Positions 32,899 through 42,333 of a stretch of 64,000 nt of DNA are shown here, piece after piece. The first letter of the stretch is position 1. Every line of letters begins with the position of its first letter. Location of the stretch: positions 62,001 to 126,000 of the forward strand of contig JAZQDU010000008.1 in the NCBI GenBank assembly GCA_045546915.1, written 5' to 3'. Origin of the DNA: UMGS172 sp045546915. Its GTDB lineage: Bacteria; Bacillota; Clostridia; Oscillospirales; Acutalibacteraceae. Both the position numbers and the translations under genes were made by a program. The notes beneath the pieces were generated by a model. It did not search any database, was not told the origin of the DNA, and was given only the letters and a program-made list of their open reading frames with translations.

Positions 32899-32927
32899 TT
32901 GACAATTTGAGTGACAGGTAGTATAAT
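32899..32927 (+). promoter_or_regulatory. Promoter of the small lipoprotein gene
   Basis: TTGACA (32899-32904), 17 bases, TATAAT (32922-32927): perfect consensus. Confidence 0.88.
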
Positions 32928-32956
32928 TACTTCATTATTGTGTGTTGGAGATTGTT

Positions 32957-33637
32957 ATGTTGAGAAGAACGATTGCATTTATTTTGTGTATATTGATTTT
33001 TATCGGCACTCTTTCGGCTTGCAAAGGGGAAGACGCTGTTGATACAAGCAGTGTGGATAATAGTTCCAATGTGTCGGAGCCGGTTGTTTCCGACCAAAGC
33101 GAACCTCAGTCATCGGATACTCAGTCTGAGGTTGTTGAGCAGTCGATTTACGGAATATGGGTAAATAAAATCGATATAACAGTTTTGGTTGAAAAGTTTA
33201 TGGCAAGAGAATTCCCCGAATCGGTTGTTGTAGTTGAACCTGTTTTGGTTGACCGCGTTTTGGAACTTTATGATAACAAAAAATGTGTTGAAACCATAAA
33301 CGCTGGTAAAGTTTATTACGACGCCATCTTAAAAACGTATACGAAACATGTCCGTTCACTTTATAACGACGTTACTGCTATAAATTACAGAATAGCCAAT
33401 TTTAAAACCAAGTATAAAAAAGAAAACGTAACTAAGAATATGAATACTAAATTCACAGGTACGTTTACAGTCAGGGGAGACCCAAAATCTTCAGGCACCA
33501 TAACTTTCAGAGGAGAAGGTCTTGACGGACAAAAGAAGTTTACCCTTGAAGGTAATAAGATGACCACTGTAAATATTGTTAACGGAAAAGCCGACGATAC
33601 GACCTTGCGTATTTATGAAAAACAATTGGAGGAATAA
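32957..33637 (+). CDS. Hypothetical lipoprotein
   Basis: A 226-residue protein starting at ATG 32957 (GGAG six bases upstream). The signal MLRRTIAFILCILIFIGTLS is followed by the lipobox Ala-Cys. A 35-residue Ser/Asp/Gln-rich linker precedes a folded region starting YGIWVNKIDIT. The last 90 residues read like a lipocalin-type beta structure (KFTGTFTVRG, TITFRGEGLDG, LEGNKMTTV) as in many Firmicutes lipoproteins that test for a 'larger-than-expected' ligand. No family can be named. It has a strong promoter and is probably monocistronic. Confidence 0.75.
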   Translation: MLRRTIAFILCILIFIGTLSACKGEDAVDTSSVDNSSNVSEPVVSDQSEPQSSDTQSEVVEQSIYGIWVNKIDITVLVEKFMAREFPESVVVVEPVLVDRVLELYDNKKCVETINAGKVYYDAILKTYTKHVRSLYNDVTAINYRIANFKTKYKKENVTKNMNTKFTGTFTVRGDPKSSGTITFRGEGLDGQKKFTLEGNKMTTVNIVNGKADDTTLRIYEKQLEE

Positions 33638-33702
33638 CACAATAATGTAATTCCGCTTGCATTTGTAAGGTAGAGTATATAAATATAAAAAGGGGAATTT
33701 TT

Positions 33703-34704
33703 ATGAAGAAAATATCTGTTTTCTTTTTATGTTTAGCCGTTTTATTGTGTTTAGTGATTACTCCATCGTTACAAGTAAGTGCCGCTGAAGGGTCATCAGT
33801 AAACTGTGTTTGGTCTCTTAAAGGTACTGTCCTCACTATTAAAGGTATCGGTGTTATGGGTAACTATTTTAATGAAGAGTTGCCTTGGGGTAGAAATATA
33901 ACAGAGGTTATAATCGTAGATGGAGTCACTGATATTGGAGTTGGTGCTTTTCGAAACTGTAAAAAGTTGGTATCAGTTACCGTTCCTGAAAGCGTGACTA
34001 CAATCAGAGGTGCAGCCTTTTTTGGCTGCGAATCTTTGGAAAAGGTTGTTTTGCCGGATGGCATTACAAGAATAGCCGCCGAGGCTTTTACTAATTGTTT
34101 TAAGTTGAAAGAAATTAATATTCCTAAAAACGTTCAATACATAGATAAGTATGCTTTTATGAATTGTAAACAATTGGTTGAAGTTACAATTCCGGATATG
34201 TGCGAAGAAATAGGAAATCTTGCGTTTTTTGGTTGTTCAAGTCTTGTTAAGGTTAACGGTGTTTTAAAGAGCGTTGGAATAAGTGCGTTCCACGGTTGTG
34301 AAAAACTCAAAGAAATCAATTTGGATGTTAAGGATATTCCAAGGTGTGCTTTTTATGGATGTAAATCGCTTGAAAAGGTGACTGTATCAGGGCAATTAAA
34401 GTCGATTGAGGTTAATGCTTTTCATGATTGCCTTAAACTTTCGATTGTAGACTACGGCAGTTTTGCTGATAATAGAAATTCTATTAGTATGTTTGCAGGT
34501 AACGATACAATAAATAACGCCGAATGGAACTATGTTATCGTCGATGACGCTAATAACAGTACCGGAACTGTAGGCAAAGGACAACCTCAACAAGAAAACA
34601 ACAATAAAAATAAATTAATTTTCATTGTCAGTATAATAGCACTTGTTATTATTGTTGCAGGAACGGTTGCGACTGTTGTTTTGCTTAAGAAGAAAAAACA
34701 TTAG
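33703..34704 (+). CDS. BspA-like leucine-rich repeat surface protein
   Basis: A 333-residue surface protein. A signal peptide covers residues 1-28 (ending VSAAEG). Residues 60-245 contain LRR_5 (BspA/TpLRR) repeats of about 23 residues, with phrases like VGAFRNCKKLVSVTVPESVT, AFFGCESLEKVVLPDGIT and AFTNCFKLKEINIPKNVQ. A transmembrane helix at about 305-327 and a KKKKH tail anchor it. BspA repeats bind host or partner proteins in several gut bacteria. The upstream promoter is weak (TTGCAT...TAAATA). Confidence 0.88.
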   Translation: MKKISVFFLCLAVLLCLVITPSLQVSAAEGSSVNCVWSLKGTVLTIKGIGVMGNYFNEELPWGRNITEVIIVDGVTDIGVGAFRNCKKLVSVTVPESVTTIRGAAFFGCESLEKVVLPDGITRIAAEAFTNCFKLKEINIPKNVQYIDKYAFMNCKQLVEVTIPDMCEEIGNLAFFGCSSLVKVNGVLKSVGISAFHGCEKLKEINLDVKDIPRCAFYGCKSLEKVTVSGQLKSIEVNAFHDCLKLSIVDYGSFADNRNSISMFAGNDTINNAEWNYVIVDDANNSTGTVGKGQPQQENNNKNKLIFIVSIIALVIIVAGTVATVVLLKKKKH

Positions 34705-34705
34705 A

Positions 34706-34740
34706 AAACTGTGCACTCAAAAGGTGCACAGTTTATTTTT
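34706..34740 (+). terminator. Terminator of the LRR gene
   Basis: AAACTGTGCAC, seven-base loop, GTGCACAGTTT, then ATTTTT. Confidence 0.85.
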
Positions 34741-34795
34741 GCAGAAAAGGTCAAAGAAAGTCAAAAAATATTTTAAAAAAATTTAGGAAAAACTA

Positions 34796-34826
34796 TTGAC
34801 AAAGCAGAAAAATATGGTAATATAAT
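34796..34826 (+). promoter_or_regulatory. Heat-shock operon promoter
   Basis: TTGACA (34796-34801) and TATAAT (34821-34826); the spacer to this box is 19 bases, or 16 to an alternative TAATAT at 34818. It lies just before CIRCE. Confidence 0.75.
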
Positions 34827-34830
34827 GATG

Positions 34831-34857
34831 TTAGCACTCGCAAGAGCAGAGTGCTAA
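34831..34857 (+). promoter_or_regulatory. CIRCE operator (HrcA binding site)
   Basis: TTAGCACTC, nine bases, GAGTGCTAA: a perfect CIRCE inverted repeat, 16 bases before the hrcA GTG. It places the whole operon under HrcA control. Confidence 0.98.
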
Positions 34858-34872
34858 AAGGGTGGTGAGTAG

Positions 34873-35907
34873 GTGGAACTAAGCGAAAGAAAAAAGATAA
34901 TACTTGGAACGGTTATAAAAAATTATATAAAAACCGGCGAACCGATAGGCTCTAAAACATTGATAGAACTTTCGGGACTTAATGTTTCGTCTGCAACGCT
35001 TCGTAATGAAATGAGCGAACTTTGTGACCTGGGCTTTTTAGAGCAACCGCATACTTCGGCTGGCAGAAGGCCTACAAGCGCAGGGTATGATTTTTATTTT
35101 GCCCGTCTTATGAACCGACGCGAAATTACACCCGACCTTAAGGTTATTATCGATAAGATGTTGAACGATGCCGCTAAAGACCCTGAAAATCTGGCTTCTC
35201 TTGCCGGCGAAGTTTTATCCGACCTAACGGGTTATCCTGCTATTATGGCAACAGTCACAAGGGATGAAACATATATAAGACGTGTCGACATTTTACCCAT
35301 GGGCAGAAGGACGGTTCTTATTTTGCTCATTACTTCCGACGGGTTAGCGAGGAGCCGTATCTGCCGTAGTGCATTTAATCTTGCTCCGGAGGTTCTTAGT
35401 TATTTTGACCGCCTTTGTGCTGCCGATGTAATAGGCACCGAATTATCTCGGTTTACACCTGCATATTTGCAATCGTTGGTTGCAAAAAACGGAGGTTTAT
35501 CACTTTTTATGACTCCGCTTTTATCCAGCGTTTTCGAGATGGTTGAGGACCTTCAGGCTAAGACCATCAGCGTTAAGGGTGAGTCAAATCTTATGAAGTG
35601 TTACCGTAACGATTATGAGGCAAGGGCACTTTTAGGGCTTTTAGCCGAGCAGGAAATGATTTTTTCATTACTTGCAAGCACCAATGACAGCATAGAAATA
35701 GTGTATGGTGATAAAACAGGTATTGAAGAACTTAAACCGTCAAATATAGTTGTTGCAAAATACAGCCTTGGCGGGGAGGATGTTGGCAGAATAGGTGTTT
35801 TAGGCCCTACTCGTATGGCTTATGAACAAATTATACCGAGTGTAGAGTATTTCGCTCAAAAACTTGGTTCGGTAATGACTCAGGCTATAAATGACCTTGA
35901 GGAATGA
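34873..35907 (+). CDS. hrcA: Heat-inducible transcription repressor HrcA
   Basis: A 344-residue protein starting at GTG 34873. The N-terminal winged helix includes YIKTGEPIGSKTLIELSGLN and SSATLRNEMSELCDLGFLEQ, with the HTSAGRRPTSAGYDFYF hinge. The C-terminal GAF-like part ends VGRIGVLGPTRM.Y. HrcA binds CIRCE, directly upstream, and is released on heat shock, with GroEL as its folding helper. The operon shape (hrcA-grpE-dnaK-dnaJ) is that of Firmicutes. Confidence 0.98.
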   Translation: MELSERKKIILGTVIKNYIKTGEPIGSKTLIELSGLNVSSATLRNEMSELCDLGFLEQPHTSAGRRPTSAGYDFYFARLMNRREITPDLKVIIDKMLNDAAKDPENLASLAGEVLSDLTGYPAIMATVTRDETYIRRVDILPMGRRTVLILLITSDGLARSRICRSAFNLAPEVLSYFDRLCAADVIGTELSRFTPAYLQSLVAKNGGLSLFMTPLLSSVFEMVEDLQAKTISVKGESNLMKCYRNDYEARALLGLLAEQEMIFSLLASTNDSIEIVYGDKTGIEELKPSNIVVAKYSLGGEDVGRIGVLGPTRMAYEQIIPSVEYFAQKLGSVMTQAINDLEE

Positions 35908-35937
35908 TATAATAAATAATGAAAGGATTGACGAGAG

Positions 35938-36471
35938 TTGGAAGAAAAGGATGTAAAGGTGAACACGACCGAATCAGAGGCCGGCACCGCAACTCCCGAA
36001 AAGAAATCTAAAAAGAAGAGCGATGCTAAATCGGCAGAGATTGAAAAATTAAAAACACAACTTGCTGAGCAAAAAGATTTGCTTTTAAGAACGGCGGCAG
36101 AATTTGATAATTATAAGCGCCGTACGCAAGAACATAGTGTTACTGCCGCTGAGTACACAAAAGCACAGATGTTAAAAAAACTTTTGCCTGTGTTTGATAA
36201 CGTAGACCGTGCAAATGCAGTCGATAAAGAAAGCCCCGATTATGCTAAAGGGGTCGAACTGACGGTTAAACTTCTTATGGAAGCAGTCACTGAACTTGGT
36301 ATGGTTGAAATAGGCAAGGTGGGGGATAATTTTGACCCCAATTTACACGAGGCTGTTATGCACATTGAGGATGAAAACCTTGGTGAAAACGTAATTAGTC
36401 AAGTGCTTCAAAAAGGTTATAAAATAGGCGATACCGTTATCCGTCCTGCGATGGTACAGGTCGCCAATTAA
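35938..36471 (+). CDS. grpE: Nucleotide exchange factor GrpE
   Basis: A 177-residue protein. TTG 35938 is used, but GTG 35959, after AAAGGATGTAAAG, is an equally good start. A Lys/Glu-rich N-terminus (TPEKKSKKKSDAKSAE) leads into a coiled coil (IEKLKTQLAEQKDLLLRTAA). The core has EFDNYKRRTQEH and ends with the family signature FDPNLHEAVMHIED and VLQKGYKIGDTVIRPAMVQV. It releases ADP from DnaK. It is 30 bases after hrcA and 35 before dnaK. Confidence 0.97.
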   Translation: MEEKDVKVNTTESEAGTATPEKKSKKKSDAKSAEIEKLKTQLAEQKDLLLRTAAEFDNYKRRTQEHSVTAAEYTKAQMLKKLLPVFDNVDRANAVDKESPDYAKGVELTVKLLMEAVTELGMVEIGKVGDNFDPNLHEAVMHIEDENLGENVISQVLQKGYKIGDTVIRPAMVQVAN

Positions 36472-36506
36472 CAAATAAATTAATTAGAATTTCGGAGGAA
36501 ATTATT

Positions 36507-38354
36507 ATGGGAAAAATTATAGGAATTGACTTAGGTACAACCAACTCTTGCGTTGCTGTTATGGAAGGCGGCGAAGCCGTTGTTATCCCCAACGCAGAGG
36601 GTGGTAGAACTACACCTTCGGTTGTTGCTTTCAGCAAAGCAGGCGAAAGAATGGTAGGTCAGGTTGCAAAGCGTCAGGCTATTACCAACCCCGACCGCAC
36701 CGTTATTTCGATTAAACGTGAAATGGGTACTTCTTACACCGTTGATATCGACGGTAAAAAGTACACCCCTCAGGAGATTTCGGCAGTTATTTTACAGAAA
36801 TTAAAAGCCGATGCTGAGGCTTACCTCGGCACTACGGTTACCGAGGCTGTTATTACAGTTCCTGCTTACTTTACCGATGCTCAGCGTCAAGCAACCAAAG
36901 ACGCAGGTAAAATTGCAGGTCTTGACGTAAAGCGAATTATAAACGAGCCTACCGCAGCAGCACTCGCTTTCGGTGTTGATAAGGAAGATGACCAAAAGGT
37001 TATGGTATATGACTTGGGTGGCGGTACATTCGACGTTTCGATTATCGAGATGGGCGACGGCGTTCAGGAAGTTCTTGCTACCGCAGGTAACAACCGTCTT
37101 GGCGGTGACGACTTTGATAAGCGCGTTATGGACTGGATAGTTGCCGATTTTAAAGCACAAAACGGCATTGATTTGTCGGGCGATAAGATGGCTATGCAGC
37201 GTGTTAAAGAGGCTGCCGAAAAGGCAAAGATTGACCTTTCGGGCATGACCACTACCGATATTAATCTTCCTTTTATTACGGTTGATGCAACCGGACCTAA
37301 ACATTATGAAGGCACTCTTACAAGAGCAAAGTTTAACGAACTTACCGCAGACCTTGTAGAAGCAACAATGGGACCTGTTCGTCAGGCACTTTCTGATTCG
37401 GGTCTTTCCACTTCCGACATTAATAAGGTTCTTATGGTTGGTGGTTCAAGCCGTATCCCCGCAGTTCAAGAGGCTGTTAAAAAACTTATCGGTCACGAAC
37501 CCTTTAAGGGCATTAACCCTGATGAATGTGTAGCTTTAGGTGCTGCATTACAGGGCGGTGTTCTCGGTGGAGACGTTAAGGGCCTTCTCCTTCTTGATGT
37601 CACTCCGTTGTCACTTGGTATTGAAACCATGGGCCATGTTTGCACCAAGGTTATCGAGCGTAATACTACAATTCCTACTAAAAAGAGCCAGATTTTCTCT
37701 ACCGCTGCCGACGGTCAGACTTCGGTTGAGGTACACGTTTTGCAGGGTGAAAGAGAGTTTGCTCAGGATAATAAAACTCTCGGTGTATTCCACCTTGACG
37801 GAATTGCTCCCGCACCACGCGGTATTCCTCAGATTGAGGTTTCTTTCGATATTGACGCTAACGGTATTGTAAACGTATCGGCTAAAGATTTGGGTACCGG
37901 TAAAGAGCAGTCTATTACTATTACTTCAAGTACGAATATGTCAAAAGACGATATAGATAAGGCAGTAAAAGAGGCTGAGCAGTACGCCGCTGAAGACAAA
38001 AAGCGTCGTGAGGAGGCTGACCTTCGCAATAATGCTGACCAGCTTGTTTATACTACCGAAAAGACCGTTGCAGATTTTGGCGATAAACTTGACGAAGGCG
38101 AAAAGACCGATATCGTGACTGCTGCCGATGCTCTTAAAGAGGCTCTTAAAGGCACCGATGTAGAGGCTATTAAGCAAAAGACCGACGAACTTCAAAAGAA
38201 GGTTTATGCAGTGTCCGAAAAGGTGTATAAGGCAGCACAGGAAGCAGCAAATGCTGCAGGAGGCGCGGCTCCCGATATGGGTGCTAATCCCGATGCAGGA
38301 CAGGATAACGTTTACGACGCAGATTTCACCGACGTTGACGATACAAAACAGTAA
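36507..38354 (+). CDS. dnaK: Chaperone DnaK (Hsp70)
   Basis: A 615-residue Hsp70 with a full set of motifs: IGIDLGTTNSCVAVMEGG at the start, EAVITVPAYFTDAQRQATKD, LGGGTFDVSIIEMGDGVQEV (phosphate-binding), GGSSRIPAVQEAVKKL, and DVTPLSLGIETMG at the start of the substrate domain. The lid ends with an acidic tail (DADFTDVDDTKQ). Codon use favours strongly expressed codons. A strong CGGAGGAAATT ribosome site sits before ATG 36507. It works with DnaJ and GrpE in folding and recovery of damaged proteins. Confidence 0.99.
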   Translation: MGKIIGIDLGTTNSCVAVMEGGEAVVIPNAEGGRTTPSVVAFSKAGERMVGQVAKRQAITNPDRTVISIKREMGTSYTVDIDGKKYTPQEISAVILQKLKADAEAYLGTTVTEAVITVPAYFTDAQRQATKDAGKIAGLDVKRIINEPTAAALAFGVDKEDDQKVMVYDLGGGTFDVSIIEMGDGVQEVLATAGNNRLGGDDFDKRVMDWIVADFKAQNGIDLSGDKMAMQRVKEAAEKAKIDLSGMTTTDINLPFITVDATGPKHYEGTLTRAKFNELTADLVEATMGPVRQALSDSGLSTSDINKVLMVGGSSRIPAVQEAVKKLIGHEPFKGINPDECVALGAALQGGVLGGDVKGLLLLDVTPLSLGIETMGHVCTKVIERNTTIPTKKSQIFSTAADGQTSVEVHVLQGEREFAQDNKTLGVFHLDGIAPAPRGIPQIEVSFDIDANGIVNVSAKDLGTGKEQSITITSSTNMSKDDIDKAVKEAEQYAAEDKKRREEADLRNNADQLVYTTEKTVADFGDKLDEGEKTDIVTAADALKEALKGTDVEAIKQKTDELQKKVYAVSEKVYKAAQEAANAAGGAAPDMGANPDAGQDNVYDADFTDVDDTKQ

Positions 38355-38416
38355 AATTTTGACGGGTATCGTAAAGGTACCCGTCTCGGTATACATACTT
38401 TTAGGAGGATAAACAC

Positions 38417-39568
38417 TTGGCAGATAAGAAAGATTATTATGAAGTGCTTGGTGTTGACCGCAGTGCCGGTGAAGACGAGATAAAAAAAGCCTATCGTAAG
38501 ATGGCAAAAAAATACCACCCCGACCTGCATCCGGGTGATGCAGAGGCTGAAAAGAACTTTAAAGAAGTGAATGAAGCCTATGAGGTGTTGTCGGATAACG
38601 ATAAAAAAGCACGTTATGACCAGTTTGGTCATGCGGGTGTTGACCCCAATTTCGGAGCAGGACAAGGCGGCGGATTTGGTGGCTTTGGCGGTGCCGATTT
38701 TGGTGATTTGGGTGATATTTTCGGCAGTTTCTTCGGTGGAGGTTTCGGAGGCGGACGCAGAGCCGACCCTAACGCTCCAAGGAGAGGTAACGATACATCG
38801 GCCTCGGTTGTTTTAAGTTTTGAAGAAGCAGCCAAGGGCTGTGCCAAGAAAATAAAGGTTACCCGTATCGAAAACTGTACCGAATGTAATGGCAGTGGTG
38901 CTGAAAAAGGCACAAAACCTGCTACTTGTTCGACTTGCAGAGGAACAGGTCGCATAAATGTTGTTCAACGCACACCTTTTGGTCAAATGCAGACTCAACG
39001 CGCTTGTGATGCCTGTCACGGAACGGGAAAACACATTGAAAAACCGTGTAAAACTTGCAATGGTAAGGGCAGAATAAGGCATACAACCGAACGTGAAATT
39101 AATATCCCCGCAGGTGTTGACGACGGACAGTATATCCGTGTAGGCGGTGCAGGTGATATGGGTGTAAACGGCGGTCCTGCAGGTGACCTTAATGTAAACA
39201 TTTCAGTTCGTCCGCATCCTATTTTTGAACGTGACGGATTTGATGTTTTCTGCGAGATTCCCGTAACCTTTACCCAAGCGGCTTTGGGTGCTGACATTAT
39301 AGTTCCCACTCTTGACGGTAAGGTTAAATTTACCATTCACGAAGGCACACAACCCGGTGACGAATTCAAACTCAAAGGTAAGGGAATTCAGCGTCTTCGC
39401 TATTCGGGACGCGGTGACCAATATGTTCGCATTGTGGTCGAGGTGCCCAAAAACCTTAATAATAAGCAAAAAGAGATGCTTAAACAGTTTGAGGATTCAA
39501 CCGACGATAATTGCTATAAAACACGAAAAAGCTTTTTTGATAAGGTTAAGGAATTTTTTAAAGATTAA
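38417..39568 (+). CDS. dnaJ: Co-chaperone DnaJ
   Basis: A 383-residue protein starting at TTG 38417 (TTAGGAGGATAAACAC upstream). J-domain at 1-70 with the HPD motif in KYHPDLHPGD. A Gly/Phe-rich linker follows (FGAGQGGGFGGFGGADFG). The zinc domain holds four CxxCxGxG units (CTECNGSG, CSTCRGTG, CDACHGTG, CKTCNGKG), and the C-terminal substrate domains are intact. It stimulates the DnaK ATPase. 62 bases separate it from dnaK; a strong terminator ends the operon. Confidence 0.98.
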   Translation: MADKKDYYEVLGVDRSAGEDEIKKAYRKMAKKYHPDLHPGDAEAEKNFKEVNEAYEVLSDNDKKARYDQFGHAGVDPNFGAGQGGGFGGFGGADFGDLGDIFGSFFGGGFGGGRRADPNAPRRGNDTSASVVLSFEEAAKGCAKKIKVTRIENCTECNGSGAEKGTKPATCSTCRGTGRINVVQRTPFGQMQTQRACDACHGTGKHIEKPCKTCNGKGRIRHTTEREINIPAGVDDGQYIRVGGAGDMGVNGGPAGDLNVNISVRPHPIFERDGFDVFCEIPVTFTQAALGADIIVPTLDGKVKFTIHEGTQPGDEFKLKGKGIQRLRYSGRGDQYVRIVVEVPKNLNNKQKEMLKQFEDSTDDNCYKTRKSFFDKVKEFFKD

Positions 39569-39571
39569 TGT

Positions 39572-39610
39572 AACCCCCAACAGACTGCAATCTGTTGGGG
39601 TTATTTTTTT
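39572..39610 (+). terminator. Terminator of the heat-shock operon
   Basis: CCCCAACAGA (39575-39584), six-base loop, TCTGTTGGGG, then TTATTTTTTT. Confidence 0.92.
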
Positions 39611-39635
39611 AAGTTTTTAATTTGTCGGTTTTTCT

Positions 39636-39664
39636 TTGACTTTAAAGGCAAAATAGTATATAAT
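39636..39664 (+). promoter_or_regulatory. Promoter of ligA
   Basis: TTGACT (39636-39641), 17 bases, TATAAT (39659-39664). Confidence 0.85.
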
Positions 39665-39693
39665 AAATATGATTATTGTAAGGCGGTGTAGAT

Positions 39694-41682
39694 ATGGAAA
39701 ATGCGTCTATGGAAAGAATTAAATATTTGGTATCGTTCCTTAATAAATGCTGTGACGAGTATTATAACGGCAACTCACCATCCTTGTCTGATGCTGAGTA
39801 TGACGCACTTTTTGATGAACTTGCCGCACTTGAAAACGAAACAGGTATTCGCCTTGCCGACTCGCCTACAAACCGTGCAGGATATGAGGCAATAAGCGAA
39901 TTGCAAAAGGTGACTCATCCTGTGCAACTGCTTAGTCTTGCCAAAACCAAAGACGTTAATGACATCGTTGATATGCTTAGTGCAGGTGTGGGTTATTTAA
40001 GCCTAAAAATCGACGGTCTTACTGTTCAACTTGATTATGAAAACGGCGTATTGGTTGAGGCATCAACCCGTGGTGACGGCACTGTTGGTGAGGTTATTAC
40101 CCATAACGCAAAGGTGTTTACTAATATACCTCTTGCTATACCTTACAAGGAAAGTTTGACCGTAACAGGCGAGGCTTTTATTGATATTCCTACCTTTGAT
40201 AGTATTAATTCCGAGATAGATAACGATGAGGATAAGTATTCCACACCGAGGAATTTGGCTTCGGGCTCGGTAAGGCAACTTGATTCTAAAATTTGTAAAG
40301 AACGCGGTGTGAAATTTTTCCCGTTCAATGTGCTTAAAGGATTTGACCACATCCCGCTTAAGAGCCTACGACTTCAAGAACTTGTTAAAATGGGCTTTTC
40401 TTCTAATGCTCATGAGGAACTGAGCGTGTTTGATAACGCCGATAGCATTTTAGAAAAAATTATGGACTTAAAGCACATTGCCGAAGCTAACGGATACCCG
40501 ATAGACGGTATCGTTTTTTCGTATGATGATGTTGCTTTTGCAAAATCATTAGGCAAAACTTCTCATCACTTCCGTGATGGTATTGCGTTTAAGTTTGGTG
40601 ACCCGAGTTTTGAAACAACATTGAACAATATTGAATGGAATATATCAAGAACCGGTCAACTGACGCCTATTGCAAATTTCAAAACGGTTGAAATTGACAA
40701 TACAAATGTTGAACGTGCATCGCTTCATAATGTTACTTTTATAGAAAACCTTAAATTAATGCCGGGTGACCGCATTATGGTTTCTAAGCGCAATATGATA
40801 ATCCCTCATGTTGAGAAAAATTTGAGTGCTGATGAGGAAAATAGGGGAGAATATGTTGTAGATTTTCCGCAAGTTTGTCCTATTTGCGGTGAGAATACGG
40901 TTATTAAAACTACCGAGACTGATGGAAGAAATATCAAAGTTCTGTACTGTGTAAACGGGCTTTGTGCCGGTAAACAAATTAAGAAGTTTACCCATTTTGT
41001 CAGCAAACAAGCCATGAATATTGACGGTCTTTCAGAAGCAACGCTACAAAAATTCATCCAAAAAGGTTGGCTTAAAACACTTAAAGATATTTATTCGCTT
41101 GAAGATTATGCATTAGAAATTTCCTCAATGGACGGTTTTGGCGAAAAATCTTCTAAAAATCTCGTTGATGCAATTGAAAATTCAAAGAAATGCAAACTTT
41201 CAAACCTTTTGGTTGCTATGAACATTCCGCTTGTGGGTAAGTCTGCAGCAGCAGATATTTCAAAACTGTTTTTAGGTGACGCGACGAAGTTGCTTGATGC
41301 TGTTAAAAATAATTTTGATTTTACCGCCATTGAAGGCTTTGGCGAAATAATGAGCAATGAAATTTTAAAATGGTTTAAAGTCAACGATAATTTATCTGAG
41401 TTTTTAGGTGTTTTATCACATTTGGAACTCGAAAAAGAGCAAGAAACAACGGCTGACGAAAATGGTATGTATTTTGGCAAAACGGTGGTTATTACAGGTA
41501 CTTTTAAGGATTACACCCGCGATGAACTTACTGAAAAAATGCAACTATTAGGTGCAAAAGTTGTGGGTTCGGTGTCTAAAAAGACCGATTTTGTACTTTG
41601 TGGTGAAAACGCAGGAAGTAAGTTGCAAAAAGCCAAAGATTTAGGAATTACGGTTATTTTGGAAGAAGAACTTGAAATTTAA
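39694..41682 (+). CDS. ligA: NAD-dependent DNA ligase LigA
   Basis: A 662-residue ligase of full length. Domain Ia is at the N-terminus (YYNGNSPSLSDAEYDALFDE), and the adenylation site is K105 in SLKIDGLTVQL. An OB-fold follows, with a zinc finger of four cysteines (CPIC..., LYC...LC at about 402-430). HhH motifs appear after residue 440 (EISSMDGFGEKSSKNLVDAI). The BRCT domain covers 585-662 (GKTVVITGTFKDYTRDEL). It seals nicks in replication and repair using NAD. It is monocistronic, with its own promoter. Its active-site motif is KIDG, as in the family (KxDG). Confidence 0.97.
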   Translation: MENASMERIKYLVSFLNKCCDEYYNGNSPSLSDAEYDALFDELAALENETGIRLADSPTNRAGYEAISELQKVTHPVQLLSLAKTKDVNDIVDMLSAGVGYLSLKIDGLTVQLDYENGVLVEASTRGDGTVGEVITHNAKVFTNIPLAIPYKESLTVTGEAFIDIPTFDSINSEIDNDEDKYSTPRNLASGSVRQLDSKICKERGVKFFPFNVLKGFDHIPLKSLRLQELVKMGFSSNAHEELSVFDNADSILEKIMDLKHIAEANGYPIDGIVFSYDDVAFAKSLGKTSHHFRDGIAFKFGDPSFETTLNNIEWNISRTGQLTPIANFKTVEIDNTNVERASLHNVTFIENLKLMPGDRIMVSKRNMIIPHVEKNLSADEENRGEYVVDFPQVCPICGENTVIKTTETDGRNIKVLYCVNGLCAGKQIKKFTHFVSKQAMNIDGLSEATLQKFIQKGWLKTLKDIYSLEDYALEISSMDGFGEKSSKNLVDAIENSKKCKLSNLLVAMNIPLVGKSAAADISKLFLGDATKLLDAVKNNFDFTAIEGFGEIMSNEILKWFKVNDNLSEFLGVLSHLELEKEQETTADENGMYFGKTVVITGTFKDYTRDELTEKMQLLGAKVVGSVSKKTDFVLCGENAGSKLQKAKDLGITVILEEELEI

Positions 41683-41704
41683 TGAAAAATGCCATAAATT
41701 AGTA

Positions 41705-41734
41705 TTGACAAAATGTATGGTTTAGTGTGATAAT
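41705..41734 (+). promoter_or_regulatory. Promoter of the rsmD-coaD operon
   Basis: TTGACA (41705-41710), 18 bases, GATAAT (41729-41734). Confidence 0.75.
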
Positions 41735-41779
41735 ATAGGTATATAGGTAGTGGTTTTCCGCTTTGAGAAGGATTGTTAA

Positions 41780-42328
41780 ATGAGAGTAATTACCGGAAGC
41801 GCAAGAGGAATGAAATTGGAAACCTTGGAGGGGTCTGACGTAAGGCCGACAACCGAAAAGGTCAAAGAAGCAATATTCAGCGCAATACAGTTTGATATCG
41901 AGGGCAGACGGGTGCTTGACCTGTTTGCAGGTTCGGGTCAACTTGGAATTGAGGCCTTAAGCCGAGGCGCAGAAAAAGCGGTGTTCACCGATATCAATCC
42001 TTTGGCGGTCGAAATTATCAAGCGCAACGTTAAAAAGGCAGGCTTTGAAAAGCAGGCGGTTGTCAGCAAGAGTGATTATTCACAACTGTTGCAGTTCACT
42101 AAAGAAACTTTTGATATTGCGTTTATTGACCCGCCGTATGCAAAAGGCGTGCTGGCAGATGCCGTTTTAAAGGTGGCCCCTATAATGAGTGACTACGGTA
42201 TAATAGTTTGTGAGCACGCACAAGACGTATCAGTGCCTGAAACTGCGGGTGAATTTGAGATTTACCGCCAGTATAAGTACGGGAAACTTGTTAACGTCAC
42301 TATTTATAAAAAGAAGACGGAAGGTTGA
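41780..42328 (+). CDS. rsmD: 16S rRNA (guanine-966 N2) methyltransferase RsmD
   Basis: A 182-residue methyltransferase of normal length. The opening MRVITGSARGMKLETLEG and RPTTEKVKEAIFSAIQ are typical. SAM-binding motif DLFAGSGQLGIEALSRGA at about 47, and catalytic DPPY in AFIDPPYAKGVLADA at about 112. It methylates G966 of 16S rRNA in the 30S subunit. It is immediately followed by coaD, as in most Firmicutes. Confidence 0.96.
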   Translation: MRVITGSARGMKLETLEGSDVRPTTEKVKEAIFSAIQFDIEGRRVLDLFAGSGQLGIEALSRGAEKAVFTDINPLAVEIIKRNVKKAGFEKQAVVSKSDYSQLLQFTKETFDIAFIDPPYAKGVLADAVLKVAPIMSDYGIIVCEHAQDVSVPETAGEFEIYRQYKYGKLVNVTIYKKKTEG

Positions 42329-42333
42329 AAATA

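Noticed and set aside
33900..34450. LRR coding repeats considered as a CRISPR-like array
   Set aside because: The units are coding, diverged and continuous; no spacers and no cas genes anywhere in the window.
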